The notes under the pieces: model-generated
What the model saw: only the letters and a program-made list of their open reading frames with translations
What the model was told of the DNA's origin: nothing
Database searches by the model: none
NCBI GenBank assembly: GCA_963682175.1
Contig: OY821793.1
Coordinates: 28,975,493 to 29,039,492, forward strand
Reading direction: 5' to 3'
Source: Triglochin maritima
Taxonomy: Eukaryota > Streptophyta > Magnoliopsida > Alismatales > Juncaginaceae
Length of the DNA: 64,000 nt
Translations under genes and position numbers: made by a program
Shown here: piece after piece, positions 9,783-22,247 of the stretch
Layout of the letters: each line of letters opens with the position of its first letter
Numbering within the stretch: the first letter of the stretch is position 1

Positions 9783-12700
9783 CCTCCCCCTACATACATC
9801 TAAATCGGGCATTCTAAGAGGAGTTACCCATCCACTCCTCCTCACTATGTGCTCGGGTGCCCAAATATAGACTAAGGCTCACCTAAGGTCCACTCAGGCC
9901 ATTGCTTGGGACAAACGATGCGGCAGCTTCCACTTTGCCCGCGGGCAACACCCATGGACTTCCAAATGTGTTTTGGAAGCGAATGGGGTAGGCAACAACC
10001 GTGGGAACCCAAGCATGGGCACGAGCAACGTCCTAAAGAACTTTCCCCACGAGAAACCCCCATTCCCTTCCGGACGCGTTGGGAAGTGCACGGGAAGGCA
10101 ACAACCTTGGGCAACCGAGCACGTCGAAGAGCAACGTCCACAGGCACCTTGGTCTTTGCCCACGAGCAACCTCCATTTCACCTACAAGTGCGCTTTCACT
10201 TCCAAACGTGTTTTGGAAGCGAATGTCGCAGGCCACTGCCGCGAGCAAAAACTAGGCCCTAGCGTGGCGCTGACATGCCAACTATGACAACACTAGGCTA
10301 GTGTCCATCGCCCGACCGCCAAATCACTCCGAGATGGGTGCGCCTCATAGATAACGCGGATGGATATGTGGGGTCCTAAGTTCCATAAACCGTGGTTGGG
10401 CCCCCTAAAGACCACTTAGAAACTAGGTGTGGGGCTGGCCACATGCCACGCGTGGAGCTGGCCAAAGGCCACTCCATCGCCACCCTGCAGGCCAACACCA
10501 AATCGGCTACGCCTCGAGCATCCGACCTCCAAATCGAGCGTTCTAACTTGTATTACGTAGACAATTCATCCCTCTATCGGCCCCTAAAATTGCAGAGCAA
10601 ACGCCCAAGTATTCGGGGTCGCGCCTCCTCCAAGAAGACGTAGCTCCCTACCAGCCACGCCCCCACATCATCAGCATTCTTCATCTCATCGCGCCTCCCC
10701 CTACATACATCTAAATCGGGCATTCTAAGAGGAGTTACCCATCCACTCCTCCTCACTATGTGCTCGGGTGCCCAAATATAGACTAAGGCTCACCTAAGGT
10801 CCACTCAGGCCATTGCTTGGGACAAACGATGCGGCAGCTTCCACTTTGCCCGCGGGCAAGACCCATGGACTTCCAAACGCGTTTTGGAAGCGAATTGGGT
10901 AGGCAACAACCGTGGGAACCCAAGCATGGGCACGAGCAATGTCCCAAAGAACATTCACCACGACAAACCCCCATTCCCTTCCGGACGCGTTCGGAAGTGC
11001 ACGGGAAGGCAACAACCTTGGGCAACCGAGCACGTCGAAGAGCAACGTCCACAGGCACCTTGGCCTTTGCCCACGAGCAACCTCCATTTCACCTACAAGT
11101 GCACTTTCACTTCCAAACGTGTTTTTGAAGCGAATGTCGCAGGCCACTGCCGCGAGCACAAACTAGGCCCTAGCGTGGCGCTGACATGCCAACTATGACA
11201 ACACTAGGCTAGTGTCCATCGCCCGACCGCCGAATCACTCCGAGATGGGTGCGCCTCGTAGATAACGCGGATGGATATGTGGGGTCCTAAGTTCCATAAA
11301 CCGTGGTTGGGCCGCCTAAAGAGCACTTAGAAACTAGGTGTGGGGCTGGCCACATGCCACGCGTGGAGCTGGCCAAAGGCCACTCCGTCGCCACCCTGCA
11401 GGCCAACACCAAATCGGCTGTGCCTCGAGCATCCAACCTCCAAATCGAGCGTTCTAACATGCATTACGTAGAAAATGCATCCCTCTATCGGCCCCTAAAA
11501 TGTCAGAGCAAACGCCCAAGTATTCGGGGTCGCGCCTCCTCCAAGAAGACGTAGCTCCCTACCAGCCACGCCCCCACATCATCAGCATTCTTCATCTCAT
11601 CGTGCCTCCCCCTACATACATCTAAATCGGGCATTCTAAGAGGAGTTACCCATCCACTCCTCCTCACTATGTGCTCGGGTGCCCAAATATAGACTAAGGC
11701 TCACCTAAGGTCCACTCAGGCCATTGCTTGGGACAAACGATGCGGCAGCTTCCACTTTGCCCGCGGGCAACACCCATGGACTTCCAAATGTGTTTTGGAA
11801 GCGAATGGGGTAGGCAACAACCGTGGGAACCCAAGCATGGGCACGAGCAACGTCCTAAAGAACTTTCCCCACGAGAAACCCCCATTCCCTTCCGGACGCG
11901 TTGGGAAGTGCACGGGAAGGCAACAACCTTGGGCAACCGAGCACGTCGAAGAGCAACGTCCACAGGCACCTTGGTCTTTGCCCACGAGCAACCTCCATTT
12001 CACCTACAAGTGCGCTTTCACTTCCAAACGTGTTTTGGAAGCGAATGTCGCAGGCCACTGCCGCGAGCACAAACTAGGCCCTAGCGTGGCGCTGACATGC
12101 CAACTATGACAACACTAGGCTAGTGTCCATCGCCCGACCGCCAAATCACTCCGAGATGGGTGCGCCTCGTAGATAACGTGGATGGATATGTGGGCTCCTA
12201 AGTTCCATAAACCGTGGTTGGGCCGCCTAAAGACCACTTAGAAACTAGGTGTGGGGCTGGCCACATGCCACGCGTGGAGCTGGCCAAAGGCCACTCCATC
12301 GCCACCCTGCAGGCCAACACCAAATCGGCTACGCCTCGAGCATCCGACCTCCAAATCGAGCGTTCTAACTTGTATTACGTAGACAATTCATCCCTCCATC
12401 GGCCCCTAAAATTGCAGACCAAACGCCCAAGTATTCGGGGTCGCGCCTCCTCCAAGAAGACGTAGCTCCCTACCAGCCACGCCCCCACATCATCAGCATT
12501 CTTCATCTCATCGCGCCTCCCCCTACATACATCTAAATCGGGCATTCTAAGAGGAGTTACCCATCCACTCCTCCTCACTATGTGCTCGGGTGCCCAAATA
12601 TAGACTAAGGCTCACCTAAGGTCCACTCAGGCCATTGCTTGGGACAAACGATGCGGCAGCTTCCACTTTGCCCGCGGGCAAGACCCATGGACTTCCAAAC

Positions 12701-13425
12701 GCGTTTTGGAAGCGAATTGGGTAGGCAACAACCGTGGGAACCCAAGCATGGGCACGAGCAACGTCCCAAAGAACTTTCCCCACGAGAAACCCCCATTCCC
12801 TTCCAGACGCGTTGGGAAGTGCACGGGAAGGCAACAACCTTGGGCAACCGAGCACGTCGAAGAGCAACGTCCACAGGCACTACGATCTTTGCCCACGAGC
12901 AACCTCAATTTCACCTACAAATGCGCTTTCACTTCCAAACTGTTTTGGAAGCGAATGTCGCAGGCCACTGCCGCGAGCACAAACTAGGCCCTAGCGTGGC
13001 GCTGACATGCCAACTATGACAACACTAGGCTAGTGTCCATCGCCCGACCGCCAAATCACTCCGAGATGGGTGCGCCTCGTAGATAACGCGGATGGATATC
13101 TGGGGTCCTAAGTTCCATAAAACGTGGTTGGGCCGCCTAAAGACCACTTAGAAACTAGGTGTGGGGCTGGCCACATGCCACGCGTGGAGCTGGCCAAAGG
13201 CCACTCCGTCGCCACCCTGCAGGCCAACACCAAATCGGCTGCGCCTCGAGCATCCGACCTCCAAATCGAGCGTTCTAACTAGAATTACGTAGACAATTCA
13301 TCCCTCTATCGGCCCCTAAAATTTCAGAGCAAACGCCCAAGAATTCGGGGTCGCGCCTCGTCCAAGAAGACGTAGCTCCCTACCAGCCACGCCCCCACAT
13401 CATCAGCATTCTTCATCTCATCGCG
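9783..13425 (+). repeat. Satellite block, units 12-15, two-monomer higher-order repeat (1822 bp)
   Basis: Units start at 9783, 10694, 11605 and 12516, each opening with CCTCCCCCTACATAC instead of CCTCGCCCTACATAC. Units 12 and 14 share CCAAATGTGTTTTGG, CGTCCTAAAGAAC, GCGTTGGGAAG, CACTCCATCGCC and TTGTATTACG. Units 13 and 15 share GGGCAAGACCC and GCGAATTGGGTAGG. This is an ABAB pattern with a step of 1822 bp. The likeness of 13 and 15 ends near 10938/12760, so the second pair is mosaic. Unit 15 is 910 bp. Confidence 0.82.
12881..12941 (+). other. Locally diverged patch in unit 15
   Basis: Where neighbours read CACCTTGGTCTTTG this unit reads CACTACGATCTTTG: four changes in five bases. CCTCAATTTC for CCTCCATTTC, CTACAAATGCG for CTACAAGTGCG and CAAACTGTTTTGG for CAAACGTGTTTTGG (one base lost at 12940/12941) follow within 60 bp. 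The rest of the unit is close to its neighbours. This fits a short conversion tract from a variant not present in the window; a sequencing or assembly error is the alternative. Confidence 0.6.
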
Positions 13426-15247
13426 CCTCCCCCTACATACATCTAAATCGGGCATTCTAAGAGGAGTTACCCATCCACTCCTCCTCACTATGTGCTCGGG
13501 TGCCCAAATATAGACTAAGGCTCACCAAAGGTCCACTCAGGCCATTGCTTGGGACAAACGATGCGGCAGCTTCCACTTTGCCCGCGGGCAACACCCATGG
13601 ACTTCCAAACGCGTTTTGGAAGCGAATGGGGTAGGCAACAACCGTGGGAACCCAAGCATGGGCACGAGCAACGTCCCAAAGAACTTTCCCCACAAGAAAC
13701 CCCCATTCCCTTCCGGACGCGTTGGGAAGTGCACGGGAAGGCAACAACCTTGGGCAACCGAGCACGTCGAAGAGCAACGTCCACAGGCACCTTGGTCTTT
13801 GCCCACGAGCAACCTCCATTTCACCTACAAGTGCGCTCTCACTTCCAAACGTGTTTTGGAAGCGAATGTCGCAGGCCACTGCCGCGAGCACAAACTAGGC
13901 CCTAGCGTGGCGCTGACATGCCAACTATGACAACACTAGGCTAGTGTCCATCGCCCGACCGCCAAATCACTCCGAGATGGGTGTGCCTCGTAGATAACGC
14001 GGATGGATATGTGGGATCCTAAGTTCCATAAACCGTGGTTCGGCCGCCTAAAGACCACTTAGCAACTAGGTGTGGGGCTGGCCACATGCCACGCGTGGAG
14101 CTGGCCAAAGGCCACTCCGTCGCCACCCTGCAGCACAACACCAAATCGGCTGCGCCTCGAGCATCCGACCTCCAAATCGAGCGTTCTAACATGTATTACG
14201 TAGAAATTTCATCCCTCTATCGGTCCCTAAAATTTCAGAGCAAACGCCTAAGTATTCGGGGTCGCGCCTCCTCCAAGAAGATGTAGCTCCCTACCAGCCA
14301 CGCCCCCACATCATCAGCATTATTCATCTCATCGCGCCTCCCCCTACATACATCTAAATAGGGCATTCTAAGAGGAGTTACCCATCCACTCCTCCTCACT
14401 ATGTGCTTGGGTGCCCAAATATAGACTAAGGCTCACCTAAGGTCCACTCAGGCCATTGCTTGGGACAAACGATGCGGCAGCTTCCACTTTTCCCGCAGGC
14501 AACACCCATGGAATTCCAAACGCGTTTTGGAAGCGAATGGGCTAGGCAACAACCGTGGGAACCCAAGCATGGGCACGAGCAACGTCCCAAAGAACTTTCC
14601 CCACGAGAAACCCCCATTCCCTTCCGGACGCGTTCGGAAGTGCACGGGAAGGCAACAACCTTGGGCAACCGAGCACGTCGAAGAGCAACGTCCACAGGCA
14701 CCTTGGTCTTTGCCCACGAGCAACCTCCATTTCACCTACAAGTGCGCTTGCACTTCCAAACGTGTTTTCGAAGCGAATGTCGCAGGCCTCTGCCGCGAAA
14801 ACAAACTAGGCCCTAACGTGGCGCTGACATGCCAACTATGACAACACTAGGCTAGTGTCCATCGCCCGACCGCCAAATCACTCCGAGATGGGTGCGCCAC
14901 GTAGATAACGCGGATGGATATGTGGGGTCCTAAGTTCCATAAACCGTGGTTGGGCCGCCTAAAGACCACTTAGAAACTAGGTGTGGGGCTGGCCACATGC
15001 CACGCGTGGAGCTGGCCAAAGGCCACTCCGTCGCCACCCTGCAGGCCAACACCAAATCGGCTACGCCTCGAGCATCCGACCTCCAAATCGAGCGTTCTAA
15101 CTTGCATTACGTAGAAAATTCATCCCTCTATCTGCCCCTAAAATTTCAGAGCAAACGCCAAAGCATTCGGGGTCGCGCCTCCTCCAAGAAGACGTAGCTC
15201 CCTACCAGCCACGCCCCCACATCATCAGCATTCTTTATCTCATCGCG
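13426..15247 (+). repeat. Satellite units 16-17
   Basis: Units start at 13426 and 14337, and both keep the CCTCCCCC opening of the preceding block. Unit 16 reads CTCACCAAAGGTCC near 13521, a change seen again only in the units at 58932 and 60712. Unit 17 has private changes such as CACTTTTCCCGCAGGC near 14485 and CGCGAAAACAAAC near 14795. Confidence 0.85.
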
Positions 15248-18200
15248 CCTCGCCCTACATACATCTAAATTAGGCATTCTAAGAGGAGTTACCCATCCAC
15301 TCCTCCTCACTATGTGCTCGGGTGCCCAAATATAGACTAAGGCTAACCTAAGGTCTTCTCAGGCCATTGCTTGGGACAAACGATGCGGCAGCTTCCACTT
15401 TGCCCGCGGGCAACACCCATGGACTTCCAAACGCGTTTTGGAAGCGAATGGGGTAGGCAACAACCGTGGGAACCCAAGCATGGGCACGAGCAACGTCCCA
15501 AAGAACTTTCCCCACGAGAAACCCCCATTCCCTTCCGGACGCGTTGGGAAGTGCACGGGAAGGCAACAACCTTGGGCAACCGAGCACGTCGAAGAGCAAC
15601 GTCCACAGGCACCTTGGTCTTTTCCCACGAGAAACCTCCATTTCACCTACAAGTGTGCTTTCACTTCCAAACGTGTTTTGGAAGCGAATGCCGCAGGCCA
15701 CTGCCGCGAGCACACACTAGGCCCTAGCGTGGTGCTGACATGCCAACTATGACAACACTAGGCTAGTGTCCATCGCCCGACCGCCAAATCACTCCGAGAT
15801 GGGTGCGCCTCCTAGATAACGCGGATGGATATGTGGGGTCCTAAGTTCCATAAACCGTGGTTGGGCCGCCTAAAGACCACTTAGAAACTAGGTGTGGGGC
15901 TGGCCACATGCCACGCGTGGAGCTGGCCAAAGGCCACTCCGTCGCCACCCTGCACGCCAACACCAAATCGGCTGCGCCTCGAGCATCCGACCTTTAAATC
16001 GAGCGTTCTAACTTGCATTACGTAGAAAATTCATCCCTCTATCCGCCCCTAAAATTTCAGAGCAAACGCCCAAGCATTCGGGGTCGCGCCTCCTCCAAGA
16101 AGACGTAGCTCCCTACCAGCCACGCCCCCACATCATCAGCATTCTTCATCTCATCGCGCCTCGCCCTACATACATCTAAATCAGGCATTCTAAGAGGAGT
16201 TACCCATCCACTCCTCCTCACTATGTGCTCAGGTGCCCAAATATAGACTAAGGCTAACCTAAGGTCTTCTCAGGCCATTGCTTGGGACAAACGATGCGGC
16301 AGCTTCCACTTTGCCCGCGGGCAACACCCATGGACTTCCAAACGCGTTTTGGAAGCGAATGGGGTAGGGAACAACCGTGGGAACCCAAGCATGGGCACGA
16401 GCAACGTCCCAAAGAACTTTCCCCACGAGAAACCCCCATTCCCTTCCGGACGCGTTGGGAAGTGCACGGGAAGGCAACAACCTTGGGCAACCGAGCACGT
16501 CGAAGAGCAACGTCCACAGGCACCTTGGTCTTTTCCCACGAGAAACCTCCATTTCACCTACAAGTGTGCTTTCACTTCCAAACGTGTTTTGGAAGCGAAT
16601 GCCGCAGGCCACTGCCGCGAGCACACACTACGCCCTAGCGTGGCGCTGACATGCCAACTATGACAAGACTAGGCTAGTGTCCATCGCCCGACCGCCAAAT
16701 CACTCCGAGATGGGTGCGCCTCGTAGATAACGCGGATGGATATGTGGGGTCCTAAGTTCCATAAACCGTGGTTGGGCCGCCTAAAGACCACTTAGAAACT
16801 AGGTGTGGGGCTGGCCACATGCCACGCGTGGAGCTGGCCAAAGGCCACTCTGTCGCCACCCTGCAGGCCAACACCAAATCGGCTGCTCCTCGAGCATCCG
16901 ACCTCCAAATCGAGCGTTCTAACTTGCATTACGTAGAAAATTCATCCCTCTATCTGCCTCTAAAAGTTCAGAATAAACGCCCAACTATTCGGGGTCGCGC
17001 CTCCTCCAAGAAGACGTAGCTCCCTACCAGCCACGCCCCCACATCATCAGCATTCTTCATCTCATCGCGCCTCGCCCTACATACATCTAAATTAGGCATT
17101 CTAAGAGGAGTTACCCATCCACTCCTCCTCACTATGTGCTCGGGTGCCCAAATATAGACTAAGGCTAACCTAAGGTCTTCTCAGGCCATTGCTTGGGACA
17201 AACGATGCGGCAGCTTCCACTTTGCCCGCGGGCAACACCCATGGACTTCCAAACGCGTTTTGGAAGCGAATGGGGTAGGCAACAACCATGGGAACCCAAG
17301 CATGGGCACGAGCAACGTCCCAAAGAACTTTCCCCACGAGAAACCCCCATTCCCTTCCGGACGCGTTGGGAAGTGCACGGGAAGGCAACAACCTTGGGCA
17401 ACCGAGCACGTCGAAGAGCAACGTCCACAGGCACCTTGGTCTTTTCCCACGAGAAACCTCCATTTCACCTACAAGTGTGCTTTCACTTCCAAACGTGATT
17501 TGGAAGCGAATGCCGCAGGCCACTGCCGCGAGCACACACTAGGCCCTAGCGTGGCGCTGACATGCCAACTATGACAACACTAGGCTAGTGTCCATCGCCC
17601 GACCGCCAAATCACTCCGAGATGGGTGCGCCTCGTAGATAACGCGGATGGATATGTGGGGTCCTAAGTTCCATAAACCGTGGTTGGGCCGCCTAAAGACC
17701 ACTTAGAAACTAGGTGTGGGGCTGGCCACATGCCACGCGTGGAGCTGGCCAAAGGCCACTCTGTCGCCACCCTGCAGGCCAACACCAAATCGGCTGCTCC
17801 TCGAGCATCCGACCTCCAAATCGAGCGTTCTAACTTGCATTACGTAGAAAATTCATCCCTCTATCTGCCTCTAAAAGTTCAGAATAAACGCCCAACTATT
17901 CGGGGTCGCGCCTCCTCCAAGAAGACGTAGCTCCCTACCAGCCACGCCCCCACATCATCAGCATTCTTCATCTCATCGCGCCTCGCCCTACATACATCTA
18001 AATTAGGCATTCTAAGAGGAGTTACCCATCCACTCCTCCTCACTATGTGCTCGGGTGCCCAAATATAGACTAAGGCTAACCTAAGGTCTTCTCAGGCCAT
18101 TGCTTGGGACAAACGATGCGGCAGCTTCCACTTTGCCCGCGGGCAACACCCATGGACTTCCAAACGCGTTTTGGAAGCGAATGGGGTAGGCAACAACCAT

Positions 18201-18891
18201 GGGAACCCAAGCATGGGCACGAGCAACGTCCCAAAGAACTTACCCCACGAGAAACCCCCATTCCCTTCCGGACGCGTTGGGAAGTGCACGGGAAGGCAAC
18301 AACCTTGGGCAACCGAGCACGTCGAAGAGCAACGTCCACAGGCACCTTGGTCTTTTCCCACGAGAAACCTCCATTTCACCTACAAGTGTGCTTTCACTTC
18401 CAAACGTGTTTTGGAAGCGAATGCCGCAGGCCACTGCCGCGAGCACACACTAGGCCCTAGCGTGGCGCTGACATGCCAACTATGACAACACTAGGCTAGT
18501 GTCCATCGCCCGACCGCCAAATCACTCCGAGATGGGTGCGCCTCGTAGATAACGCGGATGGATATGTGGGGTCCTAAGTTCCATAAACCGTGGTTGGGCC
18601 GCCGAAAGACCACTTAGAAACTAGGTGTGGGGCTGGCCACATGCCACGCGTGGAGCTGGCCAAAGGCCACTCCGTCGCCACCCTGCAGGCCAACACCAAA
18701 TCGGCTGCGCCTCGAGCATCCGACCTCCAAATCGAGCGTTCTAACTTGCATTACGTAGAAAATTCATCCCTCTATCTGCCTCTAAAAGTTCAGAGTAAAC
18801 GCCCAACATTTCGGGGTCGCGCCTCCTCCAAGAAGACGTAGCTCCCTACCAGCCACGCCCCCACATCATCAGCATTCTTCATCTCATCGCG
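15248..18891 (+). repeat. Satellite block, units 18-21
   Basis: Units start at 15248, 16159, 17070 and 17981. All four carry GGCTAACCTAAGGTCTTCTC where other units read GGCTCACCTAAGGTCCACTC, together with CTTTTCCCACGAGAAACC and CAAGTGTGC. This group therefore expanded from one founder. Units 19 and 20 are nearly the same in their second halves (both CTAAAAGTTCAGAATAAACG). Units 20 and 21 share CAACAACCATGGG. Confidence 0.87.
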
Positions 18892-21800
18892 CCTCGCCCT
18901 ACATACATCTAAATCGGCCATTCTAAGAGGAGTTACCCATCCACTCCTCCTCACTATGTGCTCGGGTGCCCAAATATAGACTAAGGCTCACCTAAGGTCC
19001 ACTCAGGCCATTGCTTGGGACAAACGATGCGGCAGCTTCCACTTTGCCCGCGAGCAACACCCATGGACTTCCAAACGCGTTTTGGAAGAGAATGGGGTAG
19101 GCAACAACCGTGGGAACCCAAGCATGGGCACGAGCAACGTCCCAAAGAACTTTCCCCACGAGAAACCCCCATTCGCTTCCGGACGCGTTGGGAAGTGCAC
19201 GGGAAGGCAACAACCTTGGGCAACTGAGCACGTCGAAGAGCAACGTCCACAGGCACCTTGGTCTTTGCCCACGAGCAACCTCCATTTCACCTACAAGTGC
19301 ACTTTCACTTACAAACGTGTTTTGGAAGCGAATGCCGCAGGCCACTGCCGCGAGCACAAACTAGGCCCTAGCGTGGCGCTGACATGCCAACTGTGACAAC
19401 ACTAGGCTAGTGTCCATCGCCCGACCGCCAAATCACTCCGAGATGGGTGCGCCTCGTAGATAACGCGGATGGATATGTGGGGTCCTAAGTTCCATAAACC
19501 GTGGTTGGGCCGCCTAAAGACCACTTAGAAACTAGGTGTGGGGCTGGCCACATGCCACGCGTGGAGCTGGCCAAAGGCCACTCCGTCGCCACCCTGCAGG
19601 CCAACACCAAATCGGCTGCGCCTCGAACATCCGACCTCCAAATCGAGCGTTCTAACTTGCATTACGTAGAACATTCATCCTTCTATCTGCCCCTAACATT
19701 TCAGAGGAAACGCCCAACTATTCGGGGTCGCGCCTCCTCCAAGAAGACGTAGCTCCCTACCAGCCACGCCCCCACATCATCAGCATTCTTCATCTCATCG
19801 CGCCTCGCCCTACATACATCTAAATCGGCCATTCTAAGAGGAGTTACCCATCCACTCCTCCTCACTATGTTCTCGGGTGCCCAAATATAGACTAAGGCTA
19901 ACCTAAGGTCCACTAAGGCCATTGCTTGGGACAAACGGTGCGGCAGCTTCCACTTTGCCCGCGGGCAACACCCATGGACTTCCAAACGCGTTTTGGAAGC
20001 GAATGGGGTAGGCAACAACCGTGGGAACCCAAGCATGGGCACGAGCAACGTCCCAAAGAACTTTCCCCACGAGAAACCCCCATTCCCTTCCGGACGCGTT
20101 GGGAAGTGCACGGGAAGGCAACAACCTTGGGCAACCGAGCACGTCGAAGAGTAACGTCCACAGGCACCTTGGTCTTTTCCCACGAGCAACCTCCATTTCA
20201 CCTACAAGTGTGCTTTCACTTCCAAACGTGTTTTGGAAGCGAATGCTGCAGGCCATTGCCGCGAGCACACACTAGGCCCTAGCGTGGCGCTGACATGCCA
20301 ACTATGACTACACTAGGCTAGTGTCCATCGCCCGACCGCCAAATCACTCCGAGATGGGTGCGCCTCGTAGATAACGCGGATGGATATGTGGGGTCCTAAG
20401 TTCCATAAACCGTGGTTGGGCCGCCTAAAGACCACTTAGAAACTACGTGTGGGGCTGGCCACATGCCACGCGTGGAGCTGGCCAAAGGCCACTCCGTCGC
20501 CACCCTGCAGGCCAACACCAAATCGGCTGCGCCTCGAGCATCCGACATCCAAATCGAGCGTTCTAACTTGCATTACGTAGAAAATTCATCCCTCTATCTG
20601 CCCCTAAAATTTCAGAGCAAACGCCCAACTATTCGGGGTCGCGCCTCCTCCAAGAAGACGTAGCTCCCTACCAGCCACGCCCCCACATCATCAGCATTCT
20701 TCATCTCATCGCGCCTCGCCCTACATACATCTAAATCGGGCATTCTAAGAGGATTTACCCATCCACTCCTCCTCACTATGTGCTCGGGTGCCCAAATATA
20801 GACTAAGGCTAACCTAAGGTCCACTAAGGCCATTGCTTGGGACAAACGATGCGGCAGCTTCCACTTTGCCCGCGGGCAACACCCATGGACTTCCAAACGC
20901 TTTTTGGAAGCGAATGGGGTAGGCAACAACCGTAGGAACCCAAGCATGGGCACGAGCAACGTCCCAAAGAACTTTCCCCACGAGAAACCCCCATTCCCTT
21001 CCGGACGCGTTCGGAAGTGCACTGGAAGGCAACAACCTTCGGCAACCGAGCACGTCGAAGAGCAACGTCCACAGGCACCTTGGTCTTTGCCCACGAGCAA
21101 CCCCCATTTCACCTACAAGTGCGCTTTCACTTCCAAACGTGTTTTGGAAGCGAATGCCGCAGGCCACTGCCGCGAGCACACACTAGGCCCTAGCGTGGCG
21201 CTGACACGCCAACTATGACAACACTAGGCGAGTGTCCATCGCCCGACCGCCAAATCACTCCGAGATGGGTGCGCCTCGTAGATAACGTGGATGGATATGT
21301 GGGGTCCTAAGTTCCATAAACCGTGGTTGGGCCGCCTAAAGACCACTTAGAAACTACGTGTGGGGCTGGCCACATGCCACGCGTGGAGCTGGCCAAAGGC
21401 CACTCCGTCGCCACCCTGCAGGCCAACACCAAATCGGCTGCACCTCGAGCATCCGACCTCCAAATTGAGCGTTCTAACTTGCATTACGTATAAAATTCAT
21501 CCCTCTATCTGCCCTTAAAATTTCAGAGCAAACGCTCAACTATTCGGGGTCGCGCCTCCTCCAAGAAGACGTAGCTCCCTACCAGCCACGCCCCCACATC
21601 ATCAGCATTCTTCATCTCATCGCGCCTCGCCCTACATACATCTAAATCGGGCATTCTAAGAGGAGTTACCCATCCACTCCTCCTCACTATGTGCTCGGGT
21701 GCCCAAATATAGACTAAGGCTCACCTAAGGTCCACTCAGGCCATTGCTTGGGACAAACGATGCGGCAGCTTCCACTTTGCCCGCGGGCAAGACCCATGGA

Positions 21801-22247
21801 CTTCCAAACGCGTTTTGGAAGCGAATGGGGTAGGCAACAACCGTGGGAACCCAAGCATGGGCACGAGCAACGTCCCAAAGAACTTTCCCCACGAGAAACC
21901 CCCATTCCCTTCCGGACGCGTTCGGAAGTGCACTGGAAGGCAACAACCTTCGGCAACCGAGCACGTCGAAGAGCAACGTCCACAGGCACCTTGGTCTTTG
22001 CCCACGAGCAACCCCCATTTCACCTACAAGTGCGCTTTCACTTCCAAACGTGTTTTGGAAGCGAATGCCGCAGGCCACTGCCGCGAGCACACACTACGCC
22101 CTAGCGTGGCGCTGACACGCCAACTATGACAACACTAGGCTAGTGTCCATCGCCCGACCGCCAAATCACTCCGAGATGGGTGCGCCTCGTAGATAACGTG
22201 GATGGATATGTGGGGTCCTAAGTTCCATAAACCGTGGTTGGGCCGCC
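18556..22247 (+). repeat. Four-monomer segmental tandem duplication, first copy (period 3644 bp)
   Basis: This stretch matches 22200-25891 at an offset of exactly 3644 bp (4 x 911). I compared most lines by eye and saw one mismatch, T at 21627 against A at 25271. The match fails at 18555/22199 (C/T) and at 22248/25892 (G/T), so the crossover falls between 22200 and 22247. Diagnostic variants repeated in both copies include GGGCCGCCGAAAGACC, AATCGGCCATTC, GGAAGAGAATGGGG, CAACTGTGACAAC, GACTACACTAGG and GAGGATTTACCC. The two copies overlap in coordinates because the junction sequence belongs to both. Confidence 0.93.

Noticed and set aside
10392..10643. Recurrent 83-codon frame opening at GTGGTTGGGCCGCC
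   Set aside because: In nearly all units it starts at GTG, not usable as a standard eukaryotic start. Stops interrupt it in several units (for example near 3435, 27838, 38772 and 42416).
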